Assembly (NCBI GenBank): GCA_963669155.1 | Contig: OZ022591.1 | Coordinates: forward strand, 11,635,185-11,699,184 | Direction of reading: 5' to 3' | DNA from: Arbacia lixula | Taxonomy: Eukaryota > Echinodermata > Echinoidea > Arbacioida > Arbaciidae | Length of the DNA stretch: 64,000 nucleotides | Part shown: positions 30,389 through 39,245 of the stretch, in pieces | Layout: each line of letters opens with the position of its first letter | How positions within the stretch are numbered: position 1 is the stretch's first letter | Notes under the pieces: model-generated | What the model saw: only the letters and a program-made list of their open reading frames with translations | Databases searched by the model: none | Told to the model about the DNA's origin: nothing | Translations under genes and position numbers: made by a program

Positions 30389-31653
30389 GGGGGGGGGGGG
30401 AGGGGGTGGGGGGTGGGGCGTTGACGCGTCATTCTAATGATTAATCCTCGCAATACCGTTAATTTTATCAGAACACATATACACCTAATGCTTTGCACGC
30501 TTCATATATTTTCCTATGCTGTCACATGGCAAATCAACGTGCAGCTTGGAAATCTATTCTTTTCAGTCCCATGCATACGAACCATTCCTATAAGGTAATT
30601 CTTCCCTTTTTATTCTCTAAAACTTCTAAGAAGAAACGTGTAACGACACGAGCTCATTGTGACTATTTAGCAGTGGCTGTCAACGTTGATTGATGTGGGT
30701 CAGAATCCAGGACTTTGTTCACTGCACTACGCATAACAACAGACTCTCTCCCGTCGCGTCTGAGTCTGTTCTCATACAGGTGCATTCAAAATCACTGCCC
30801 TGACCCCTCCACTTAATACTCTCAGTTTGGCAGAAGACATCGAGTTGTTTAGTCACGCGTGATTTTCGCGACATCTTTACTAGACATGGAAGGAACTAGC
30901 TATAGCTGACTATTTCTTGCGAATGTGATCTAGGCATGACATGAACCATAGCTGGCTATTTCTTGTGAATGTGTACAGTCTGCTATCTTTACTATTGGAG
31001 GGAAGTTTTCATCCGTGCCTTCAATCTGCGCGCTTCGGAGGGCACACCACTGTGTACCTGTATACTTTGTGAAGACTGTCCCTGTGTTTGTGCAACGCGT
31101 TGACTACCACTACTCTTTCTTCTACAAGAGAACAGGAATCAGTTGAAGAAGAAGAAGAAGGAGAAGAAGAAGAAGAAGAAGGAGGAGGAGAAGAAGAAGA
31201 AGAAGACCAGGAAAGGGAGGAAAAGGAGACAGAATAATGGGTGGGAAAGGCAAAAATGGCTCCGCCAAACCATCGACATCAAACGATCACGAGAATCCGG
31301 CCTTTGAGGGCGATCCCGGCGATGCCAAGAAGGAATCGAAGAAGGCCAAGATGACGAAGAGGGGAAAGGATGAGGCAGATAAAGGAAATCACTCCGTCTT
31401 CAATCTTAATAAAAGTCCTCGCATTCTCAAGTTTGGAGAGTTTGCGTATCCTACCGTGTGTACCTATTGTAAAAGTTTGTGGGACATCAGAGGTGAGCGA
31501 ACGTTTTCTTTTTCCTCCTCATCTTTTTTTCTCTTCATCCGATCTCCTCGTCCTTATCCATTCATCACCTCTGTCCACCTGGTCCTTCCGTCTTGTTTTT
31601 GCACTTGTTCTTGTTCCTCATCTTGTTGTTCTCCCTTTTCTCCTCCTTCTTCT

Positions 31654-31688
<35 letters not shown>

Positions 31689-34600
31689 TTAATTTTCTTC
31701 TTCTCTTCATCTTCGTTTGCTCCTTGTTTGACTTTCCTTCTCGTCCACCTTGTCGTCCTCCTTTTCTCTTTCTTCGATCTCGATCTTCTTCTCCTCCTGC
31801 TCCTCCTCCTCCTGCTCCTCCTCTTCTTCTTCTTCTTCTTCTTCTTCTTCTTCTTCTTCTTCTTCTTCTTCTTCTTCTTCTTCTTCTTCTTCTTTTTCTA
31901 CTCTTCTCCTCTGCCTTTGTCTCCTTCTTTTAATACATCTTGTCATCTTTTTAGTCCTCAACTTTTTCTCTTGATAATTCTCCTTCTTATTCTAGCCGCC
32001 CCCGCTATTTAATCCGTAGATGTATGTTTATTTCTTCTTCTTTTCCCTCTTCCTTCTGTTCAGCTTTCCATACAGATCAAACCACTTACATCTCTACATT
32101 GCTATCATCGTTCTAGGCCATGTATTAAGTGTTATCCATTTCGCGTCAAGCTAAAACGAAACAGAATGAGTAGATTTGTATAACTATGGCGAGACATATT
32201 ATATGTATAATAGTGAGTGGTTTTGAAAGATACACAACCCCACAGGGAAATTCTCTGTGGTGTTGACTTAATGTTAAAGGAGAATTATGAATACATAATT
32301 TTTGTAATGTATTCACGACTTTCCCCTAACTGCGTAGTAACGTGTTATCACCTTCATCTTTATTTCGTAATTCTTTTCCAATTTGCAATGCCATTGGGTG
32401 GAACGCACTATGAACCTATTAGTTGTTGCTACTCAGATAAACCTTGGACAATCATGTAATTTACATGATAGAGAAGGTAAACATCGATTGTTAGATCGAC
32501 ACGACGTGAACGTGGCCGTGTTCGGAAATTCCACGCTCCAAATCTGACAGGCTGTGTTGTTGTCCTATAGTATTCTAAAGGGAAACGGTTTAACGTAACT
32601 GTTGTTGCCAATAGAATTGCGTCTTAAGTTATTTCAAGGATTTAGAGACAAAGAATGAGATGAAATTCGTAAGATTTGGAGTGAGATGTGAGGTTTGAGT
32701 AGGGTTTGTATGGGTACGTATTTCGTAATGATGGCAAAGCCGTTCTAGGCATGTTAGGGTATTTAGGGCGGGGTGTTCCTGTCAAAACACGAACAGGCCC
32801 ACGAGGTGTCGATCTAACGCTCGCTATAGTACCATTAAAACCAAGCACTACTGAAAATGGCATCCCCGATCCCCAGACATGTCGAAATTTTCTCATTTTC
32901 TCGTACCCTCTCATTGTTACCATTCAGTTAAGTTGCCAATCTGTTTCATTCTCCTTTAATAGTGAGTGGGTTTCAAAGTAAAGATCCCCAAATCTCACGG
33001 GTGAAAGGAACTCTCGGGTGGGGCTCCTCTCTATTCAATAACTCGTGAACATTTTTGTGTGCTTATCAAAAAAAGTTGCCAATCTATTTTCTGATTCAAG
33101 GTTGCATCCTCCTTTAATAGTGGATGGGTTCCAAAGTAAAGATCCCCAAATCTCACGGGTGAAAGGAACTCTCGGTAGGGGCTCCCGATCTCTATACAAT
33201 AACTCGTGAACATTTTTGTGTGCTTATCAAAAAAGTTACCAATCTGTGTTCTGATTCAAGGTTGCATCCTCCTTTAACAGTGAGCGGGTTTTTAAGTAAA
33301 GATCCCCAAATCTCACGAGTGATTGGCATTTTCTGTGGGGGATCCTTTCTGTACAATAACTCGTGAACATTTATGAGTGCTTATCATCCGCCTGAATATT
33401 AATGTACGAATAAACAAGCACCGTGGTATGGACTGGGTTGGGTAGCTCAGCATTGTGTTGAGATTCTATGGGGGAGAGAAAGATTTGTTGACTAGGTGTG
33501 ACACAAAACAGTACGCTTTTGAAAGAGGGTAACAAAACAGTTATACAACCCCAATCAACCTGAAATCCGAAGTTCATAAAGTCATATGATATTATTTTTT
33601 CTGAGAGCAGGTTTCGGAACATTTCATAAATCAATATTGTAACAATCCTTTAAAAATATTCCTTTAGATTTTCACTTGTTGACAAGTCAACTCTAAAAGT
33701 TGTGTGTATCAAATTACTAATCCAAAACACAAAAATGCCTATTGTGCATCATACATGGCGACCCACAAGGCCTGTTTTTTCCCCAGAGGCATCATCATGA
33801 TTATGAATATTAATGACACTGTGATCACAGTTGATAGCAGCTAGATTGACCCGTAATCAAAATGAGTGTTTCTTTCATGACCATGGGTTCTATTCTAGTT
33901 TGTGTAACTCTGTCATCAATGGTAACTACCATAGTAACATTGCTCAACAGCCAATCAAATTCAAGGTTTTCATAGAACTTGCCATTGATAGTAAAGTTAC
34001 CATCAATGGTAAGTTTTATGCAACAGGGCCCGGGAAGGAATGTTTTAAAAGTATGAAATCGTTGAAATTCCGCACGCAGTGGATGGCAGAAGATCAGGTT
34101 GCACATGATGAAGGCCCTTAAATATAGTCCTTCCCCGAACCCTTACCTTTAATACTCTATGCTGTGGTATCGATAGTTCATGGTCTGGTTTTATGGGTAG
34201 GTATTGAGCTTTTAACCCTTTGTATACCAGATTAGCTGCTGTTCTATGGGATTTGTGAGAATGGCTTGTGCAAAAGGCTCATGTAGCCCACAAAGGGTTA
34301 ATTAAAATGGCAACACAATCATTCATGGCTTAAAGTTTTGGTAGTTAGACAAACACAAACTATTCTTTGTAATGTCATGCATGGGGAAGCATTTTATTCC
34401 GATTGAATAATTTTGTGCGATCATCTTGCATTTCTTTTCACATTGGCCCGTATGTGCAACTGTAGTTCAATTTAGATGGCGTACTATAAACGTTGACGAA
34501 CTTTATGGGGCGCGACATAAATCATCTGATGCTGTCACACAATATTTGTTTTTCATCACAGAATCACAACAGTGGGTGATTTAAATCATTCGCTGTAATT

Positions 34601-36300
34601 ATGGTGCGGGCAAACTCAATACATGTACATGTCTAGTGATTTCGAGGACGATATCGTTGATATTGAATCGATAATACTGTTCATGCTATTTTAGTTGACA
34701 TTCCATAAAGTTACTCAAGATGTACAAGTAGTACACGTATTCAATTAAACCTCTGTTGAATACGGGCCATTGAAGTTACAGGATCAGAACCCACTACGCT
34801 ACTACATATGTAAGTTAGTCTACGTTTAGTTCGTGGTCTATGTTAAGACAACGTTGTAAATACGGGCCACTGTTTTTTCGCAATCACATCATGGTTAGCA
34901 CAATACACTGTGTACACCACTGTGTACAGACAGCATGGATATAGTCTAATAATAGTTTTACTTTTGTATCTCGACGTCACACGTTGGAAGATTTGAACCA
35001 ATGTTAATCAGCGTATGATACACATTTTGTCCTTCATTAAGCAATTACTAATATCCGTCAACATCTTTCATTCGTAAAATTCAAACCATAAGACTAGTCT
35101 ATTTACCCGCCCCGATTCGTCCTCAATATTGTTAGCGCAGGTCAAAGTCGTCAACCATTGACCTCTTTCGGCCACCTTGTTGATTCGGCCGAAATAAAAC
35201 ATTGCCCATGTTACGTTCAGCCGTTGTTTCCGTCTACCTTGTTGATTTATACAACACAGAGTTGGTGTTCGCTATAGCCATCATATCTGAATAATTTTAA
35301 AGGTGGCATGAATATTATCTCGTTATCAAATATGCATCTCGTTATCAACCCACGTCATAATGTTTTCGTCCACCCTTGTTGATTCGTCCAGGCGAAACTG
35401 ATCTGATCTCGCCATGCGGCTGCAGCGCTACCGGCCTGCACGTGCACCAGACCTGCCTCACATCCTGGCTGCACAACAGCGGCAAGGTCCGATGCGAGGC
35501 CTGCAAGACGGTCTACACCAACGCAAGTGTCAAGGAGATCAGAAAACAATTGGTAAGACTACGCCCCAAAATGATTACTTAAGGGACGCTCGGAATGGTA
35601 GGGGCTACAGTGTATCTGTGGTGGGGGCTGCCCCGTCGGAGATATTAAATTTTGTGCGTGTCAGAAATTCATGAATTTGATAACAACAATCCCATCAATC
35701 AATCGTCACATCAATCACAATATGATTATGAGGTAGACATATCACACGCTAGTCGAATAATGTTAATCAAAGAGTAATTACACGGATAATCAAAAGTTAG
35801 CTTTGTTGAGAGAGCGAGATGGAGCATACACAATTTTTATATCGGTAGCTGTGCATAAAGCTCTGATTGTGTTTAGGTAACACGGATAATGCTGTTATTA
35901 TTATTACTAAGACAGAGAGAGAGAGAGAGAGACAGAGAGAGAGAGAGAGTGTGTGATAACATTGTTATTAATATTACTCCCTCTTTCTGTCTCTAAACAT
36001 AAAATTTCGATCAAAAAACGATTCCACTCTTGAGAAGCTCGTCTTACGGTTAAGAATACAGTGTAAATGTCTTCCATATCCCTTTCCCATGTTAGTGTAG
36101 ATGGGTGTAGTATCCGTCCGTGGCACCCTAATCCTAGTTCCAAGCATAATTCTATCCCTAATTGATCAATTACTCCAATATCAGTCCAACGCCTTGTCAC
36201 ACAAAATAGATAGCTCTACGTACAGTGAAATATCAAGCATAAGTTGCGCCATCTCTCGCGTCATTCGAATACTTGCTGTAAAGGTTGATTATGTACTCGA

Positions 36301-36359
<59 letters not shown>

Positions 36360-38755
36360 GAGAGAGAATTTGACACGCACCCAACGCAAATATTGTCTGG
36401 CAAATTGATAGCGATTGATATTCCACATTCACCATAATTATATACCACATAATTCATCCAAAGTGCTTGCTCGAGGTCGCCTTACTATTCTAAATTTCAT
36501 GAGCACATACACATGGAATAAACCAATTGGGTTTTCATATACTGGTCCTGAGAGGGTTAGACCAAAGTTTATTCCAAATTTATACAACACCCATTCCACT
36601 GTGGATTCGTGTGAATGTACAGTGCGCAACTCTACATAATTGTACACATTTGTTTATAGGTCAGGCAAACTTTCATTCGTAATTTGATGTCTGAAAACTT
36701 CTGCTGACACTTTGTATACACGAGAAAAATCTGCAGCGAAACACAGGTTTTTGTACCCCCAAAAGCACAGTATGTATACAGCTGTAAATGTTTGCTCATC
36801 ACATACATGGCATATTTACACACTACCGATTGTCTGTGTAATTCCGCCCACCGCATACTGGCGGCTACTAAATTTCGCCTACCTATACCCACATATATAA
36901 TTTACAATATTCCATATTGATTACACTTTCCAATGCTCTCAATTTTGCCGGTCTGTATTACTATCATCTCGTTTAGTGATGAAAAAGTTGCCACATTCTA
37001 CGGTAAGTGACTGTTTAATTGTGCTTCACAGAGATATACGATATTTATCGTATCAAAGAACATAATAGAATATATAATTTCAAATGATTTTCATGTTGTT
37101 ATGTGCTAACTATGTAGTTGTCCTTTGTTCATGCAATTAGTACAACGCTGCGACTTCCTGATTCGGGCACATATCACATTGTTTTGTAATTTGCGAAGCA
37201 TGGATTGTAAGTACGCTCGCGTGTTATCTGTTAAGTGTTTCCGCACTCTTGAATGGAGAATTATTATCATAACCATTGTCTTAAGTCGATAAATTATTAT
37301 TCATGTCATCTGCCTATTGATCCATACATAAGTGTTCCAAAATTTTGCAGTGCTTGTCAATGCGAATGTAGCAGGGGCTTTCTTGTAAAGCTGGCCCACT
37401 TGTATACATGGACCTGCATAAATCTAACCTGCTAAAATATGTCTGGAATAGATGAATAAAATGAATAAAAAATGATAATAATCCTGGTTTTAGATTCACC
37501 GTATCCCCTTTCCACCCACCCCCACCCCTACCCACAAACTCGCGTTTTATTTCACCAACTCTCATATATGCATAAGTTGATCCTCGACATATCTTTTGTA
37601 TTCTGACTTTTGCTACATTTTGACCATCTTTCCCCGCTTTCTCCTGACGAATACCCCCTTTATGTATATGCTGTCTTCCCCCGTCTCATAAAAGACAATG
37701 GAGAGAATGGAACCTGAGCCCTTTAAACTGTATTATAGACCAATTGTTCCCCCCCCCTTCTTAAATTTTGATAATTAAACACATTTTCTTCACAAACCCA
37801 ACCTCACCGGTCCCAAGTTCACATTTTTCTTCACGCTTCCCCCAAACCGTTCAACCGTTTAATGTTTTGAATACACTTTCTTCAACGTGAATGAAAACGA
37901 AATCGAGAAGAAAAAATCAAGCCAAACCTTTTAATATGTGTTAAACATGATTGCAATGTTCACCCGATCCCCAACCCCATCATCGTTTTAACATATACGT
38001 ATTATTCCTTTGTGTGTCAGAAACTTGCTGCTCGATCTGTTGCATACGTGTGTGCTACTCGTGCAGGCATGCAACAAGGATACATCAAGATTTAAAGGGA
38101 TAGTTCACCCTGAACTTATTTTTGTTTCAATAAAAGCAGACACATGAAAGAAAAATATTAGTGAAGGTTCACCTATTTTTGTCAAACCTTCACTGATATG
38201 TTTCTTTCATGTTTCTGCTTTTATCGAAACCAACTTATCTTCAGGGTGAAGTATCCCTTTAAACCCCTGGCCTTATACTAAGTTGACTTAGAAATCAGTG
38301 CTATTAATCAGGATTTTCAAAAATTTACTACTTCCTTGTGATAAGATTATGTCTGATTTTACTCAAGATTTTACCAATCTGTTTTTCGGCTTTCAATTCA
38401 ATCTGATTTCTGGGTTTCGTGCTCATTTAAACATTATTTTTATTTTCCCTTTTCGCCCTCGTAGTTGATGCAGAAGGCGAACCTGTGCGTGATCGTGATC
38501 CTCATGCCAGTCGGCGCCGTGCTCACCGTTACCGCATGCCTGCTCTACGACGCCGCCGTCAAGGCCCGGAAGCACACAAGACTGACGGGGGAGCCGTCCG
38601 ACTTCTTCGGGGTCCCCACGGGCTCGTTCGTCATCCTATGCATGGTCTTCAGCCTCGTCATTATCGCATCCATCTGGGCGTCCGTGCGGATGATGACGAG
38701 GAAGAAGACGAAGCCGGGTGACGAGCTCAAGATGCTCACGGTGTCGAAAGTATGA
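21832..38755 (+). CDS. RING-CH (MARCH-type) membrane E3 ubiquitin ligase, isoform A
   Basis: The exons are 21832-22153, 35392-35552 and 38465-38755; phases 1 and 0 match. The product has 257 residues. The RING-CH domain (97-145) has Cys97, Cys100, Cys116, Cys118, His126, Cys129, Cys142 and Cys145. This is exactly the C4HC3 pattern, Cys-x7-His-x2-Cys included, that separates MARCH fingers from classical RING. Two hydrophobic segments follow (about 168-189 and 214-235), joined by a loop of about 25 residues, then a basic cytosolic tail. By family knowledge, such proteins recruit an E2 through the cytosolic finger and ubiquitinate membrane proteins for endocytosis or degradation. The chain ends Ser-Lys-Val, a possible class I PDZ ligand. 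TAA at 21814-21816 is in frame upstream, fixing the start. I cannot assign a MARCH subfamily. No break is seen. Confidence 0.88.
22158..22335. mobile_element. CpG-rich MITE-like repeat, copy 1 (just after exon A)
   Basis: AAAGGCCACCGCACATGATA then CGATCCAATCAATCGTACGA, GCGACTGGATGAATC, CATTGGATTGGTGC and GGTGACGTCA. The same order is found at 39119-39245. It begins within a few bases of the exon A donor site. Confidence 0.65.
22770..23095 (+). repeat. Degenerate 20-25 base tandem repeats (TTGCCGACCATTTACCGACC)
   Basis: At least eight variants of TTGCCGACC and TTTACCGACC are spaced about 20-25 bases apart. The block closes with an inverted GGTCGGCAAC at about 23080. Confidence 0.65.
23680..24095. 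mobile_element. Foldback MITE, TTAAAGGGATAGTCC family, degenerate copy
   Basis: Shares AGTGAAGATCTGACAAAAAT with CCGTCAAAGG on the left. On the right it has AACATATGGGAG, then CGGATTTTCGTCAAACATTC. Terminal motifs are lost. Layout matches the 10534-10990 copy. Confidence 0.6.
24778..25060. repeat. (CT)n-rich pyrimidine array
   Basis: About 280 bases of CT repeat with TTTC and CTG interruptions, giving spurious Ser-Leu frames on the plus strand and Arg-Glu frames on the minus strand. Confidence 0.95.
25330..25540 (+). repeat. Tandem duplication, about 110-base unit
   Basis: ATCTTTGGTAGGAGTTCC then TTTAAAGTTGTTTAAATACC and ACAGCAGAAGAATAAAA (25346-25430) recurs with few changes at 25446-25530. 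Both halves end in ACAAATC. Confidence 0.7.
25790..25965. mobile_element. Palindromic MITE-like unit
   Basis: GTAACGTAGAGATTTGCGAT then CAATTACAAATTTAAAAGGC, mirrored by GCCATTTTGCGATTGATTAC and AAATCCTTTTGTTACGG. An internal TGATTGG and its complement flank the centre. Confidence 0.5.
28640..29430 (+). repeat. Dispersed repeat family 'GCGTTCCACC', copy 2 (interrupted)
   Basis: AATACGTTAGTCACCTTAAA with GCTTGTCAGAGG matches 1810-1850. GTATTCCACGCATTGGAACT matches 1869-1890, and GTGAATACATTACGAAAACA matches 1944-1963. A hairpin MITE at 28800-28985 is inserted in this copy. Confidence 0.55.
28800..28985. mobile_element. Hairpin MITE with arms of about 60 bases
   Basis: The left arm reads CATTCTCATTGGGCTTTAAG, AAATCGAGAAG, TTAGAAAAATCGAGACG, TTAGGG. 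The right arm gives CCCTAA, CTTCGAGATTTTTCTAAA, CTCGACTTTTTAAGCCC, AATGAGAATGGCAC. Only some 60 bases separate the arms. Confidence 0.85.
29898..30020 (-). repeat. Inverted-repeat arm (left) flanking exon B
   Basis: GTAATTACAGCGGATGATTG, AAATCACGCACTGTTGAGAT, GTGATGAAAATC, GCGCCCCATAAAG and CTACGTTTATTAC. The reverse complement of 34480-34604 shows the same blocks in the same order with scattered differences. Confidence 0.75.
30090..30150. repeat. (CA)n microsatellite
   Basis: About 60 bases of CA repeat, 80 bases after the left inverted-repeat arm. Confidence 0.95.
30250..30418. repeat. Compound (GA)n, (GACA)n and G-run array
   Basis: GA repeat (about 30257-30325), then AGAC tetranucleotides (30354-30387), then a G-rich run to 30418. 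Confidence 0.95.
31145..31206 (+). repeat. (GAA/GAG)n tract in the exon B leader
   Basis: About 62 bases of GAA with a few GAG units, ending 31 bases before the exon B start codon. It would be part of the 5' untranslated region of transcript B. Confidence 0.9.
31237..31492 (+). CDS. RING-CH ligase exon B (second alternative first coding exon)
   Basis: Encodes 85 residues plus one base, then donor GTGAGC, the same phase as exon A. It ends in Tyr-Pro-Thr-Val-Cys-Thr-Tyr-Cys, then eight residues to the shared Gly. Joined to 35392-35552 this gives Cys-x2-Cys-x15-Cys-x-Cys, identical spacing to isoform A. Both exons share Phe-x2-Phe-x2-Pro-x2-Cys-x2-Cys, which suggests exon duplication. The N-terminus is very basic and polar (Met-Gly-Gly-Lys-Gly-Lys). 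An in-frame TGA at 31144-31146 and the lack of a pyrimidine tract upstream (it is GAA repeat) make this a first exon. Isoform B would be 235 residues. Transcript evidence is not available here. Confidence 0.75.
31630..31910 (-). repeat. (CTT/CTC)n tract in the intron after exon B
   Basis: Pyrimidine-only triplet array, purest at 31810-31892. It is complementary to the GAA tract upstream of exon B. It gives spurious poly-Ser, poly-Leu and poly-Phe frames. Confidence 0.92.
32285..32460 (-). repeat. Dispersed repeat family 'GCGTTCCACC', copy 3 (inverted)
   Basis: The plus strand reads TGTATTCACGACTTTCCCCT, AACTGCGTAGTAACG, CCATTGGGTGGAACGCACTA, GTTGCTACTCAGATAAACC. These are the reverse complements of the key blocks at 1851-1963. 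Confidence 0.75.
32931..33385 (+). repeat. 160-base tandem repeat, three copies
   Basis: GTAAAGATCCCCAAATCTCA occurs at about 32978, 33136 and 33296. Each is followed by AATAACTCGTGAACATTT and GTGCTTATCA. Copies 1 and 2 are closer to each other than to copy 3. Confidence 0.88.
33895..34032. mobile_element. Foldback MITE, GGGCCCTGTTGCATAAAAC family, copy 3
   Basis: The right end is intact: TTACCATCAATGGTAAG then TTTTATGCAACAGGGCCC. The left arm keeps GTCATCAATGGTAACTACC but has lost the GGGCCC tip. Confidence 0.75.
34205..34303. mobile_element. Short MITE with TTAACCCTTTG inverted ends
   Basis: TTTTAACCCTTTGTATACCA at one end and CACAAAGGGTTAATTA at the other. Internal TTCTATGGGATTTGTG is shared with 39450 and 62039 and with the TTAACCC-type unit near 39415. 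Confidence 0.6.
34480..34604 (+). repeat. Inverted-repeat arm (right) flanking exon B
   Basis: Reverse-complement partner of 29898-30020. GCGTACTATAAACGTTGACG, CTTTATGGGGCGCGAC, TTTTTCATCACAGAATCACA, GATTTAAATCATTCGCTG, TAATTATGG. Confidence 0.75.
35392..35552 (+). CDS. RING-CH ligase common exon 2 (second half of the zinc finger)
   Basis: 161 bases between acceptor GATTCGTCCAG and donor GTAAGA. Encodes Glu-Thr-Asp-Leu-Ile-Ser-Pro-Cys-Gly-Cys, then His-Gln-Thr-Cys, the Trp of Leu-Thr-Ser-Trp-Leu, and Cys-Glu-Ala-Cys. These are six of the eight metal ligands plus the E2-contact tryptophan typical of RING domains. Confidence 0.93.
36300..36367. repeat. (GA)n microsatellite
   Basis: About 68 bases of GA with one GATA step. 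Confidence 0.95.
38091..38263. mobile_element. Foldback MITE, TTAAAGGGATAGTCC family, compact copy
   Basis: TTTAAAGGGATAGTTCACCC, TTTCAATAAAAGCAGAC, ACATGAAAGAAA, AGTGAAGGTT. It is mirrored by AAACCTTCACTGATATG, TTTCATGTTTCTGC, TTTTATCGAAACC and TCAGGGTGAAGTATCCC, then TTTAAA. Almost no spacer, so the whole 173 bases would fold as one hairpin. Confidence 0.88.
38465..38755 (+). CDS. RING-CH ligase last exon (two transmembrane segments)
   Basis: Follows acceptor CCCTCGTAG and ends at TGA 38753-38755. Encodes 96 residues. The first hydrophobic stretch runs from Leu-Cys-Val-Ile-Val to Cys-Leu-Leu-Tyr. The second runs from Phe-Val-Ile-Leu-Cys to Ala-Ser-Ile-Trp-Ala. A lysine/arginine cluster and a terminal Val-Ser-Lys-Val follow. 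Strong G+C and CpG content contrasts with the flanking intron. Confidence 0.92.
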   Translation: MMQKANLCVIVILMPVGAVLTVTACLLYDAAVKARKHTRLTGEPSDFFGVPTGSFVILCMVFSLVIIASIWASVRMMTRKKTKPGDELKMLTVSKV

Positions 38756-39109
38756 TGACCGACGATCAAGACGATGATGATGGTGGCTGTTGTGAGTGCG
38801 ACATCGTATAGCGAATGGGGAAGTGGCTCGGACTCGCGCTCGTTTACCGGCCGACGAACCATTGCGATGATCTCCGCCGACGTTGGCTATGCAATGTGAT
38901 CGTTTATAGAGACAAGCCTGGGTGATCTAATATAATTGGGCACCGAAGTCTATCTATGATATCGACACCGACATCGTACTTGCCTGGATTACCTGTTCAC
39001 ATAGTGTGTTGGTGATGTTTATACTTTTACACATGATTTGGGTGTGTTCTTCGTCTTCCTCGTAGAAACATCGAGCACTGTACATGATAAATGATAACCA
39101 GACGCCAGG

Positions 39110-39115
39110 AATAAA
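39110..39115 (+). terminator. Polyadenylation signal of the RING-CH gene (AATAAA)
   Basis: First AATAAA after the stop, 355 bases downstream. A dispersed repeat begins only a few bases beyond it. Confidence 0.6.
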
Positions 39116-39118
39116 GTC

Positions 39119-39245
39119 TTAAGGCCACGGCAGACAGAACGATCCGATAAGTCGTGCGACTATGCGACTGGCTGAATCACAGGACCCGGTCATTGGATTT
39201 GTGCAAGCAGGTGACGTCACAAAAGGCTCTTACGGTGGTAGTGAT
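39119..39245. mobile_element. CpG-rich MITE-like repeat, copy 2 (just after the poly(A) signal)
   Basis: TTAAGGCCACGGCAGACAGA then CGATCCGATAAGTCGTGCGA, GCGACTGGCTGAATC, CATTGGATTTGTGC and GGTGACGTCA. Same family and orientation as 22158-22335. Confidence 0.65.

Larger units (their letters stand above)
35553..38464 (+). other. Intron 2 of the RING-CH gene
   Basis: No exon seen between the common exon and the last exon. Contents are (GA)n at 35913-35952 and 36300-36367, a T-rich/C-rich region near 37740, and a compact foldback MITE at 38091-38263. Confidence 0.6.

Noticed and set aside
31370-32012. Long open frames rich in Leu, Ser or Phe (up to 187 codons)
   Set aside because: They come from the pyrimidine-only triplet array behind exon B; reading a (CTT)n tract in any frame is stop-free.
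32931-33385. Regularly spaced repeats considered as a CRISPR-like array
   Set aside because: Repeat unit is 160 bases with homologous, not unique, spacers, and the DNA is clearly animal.
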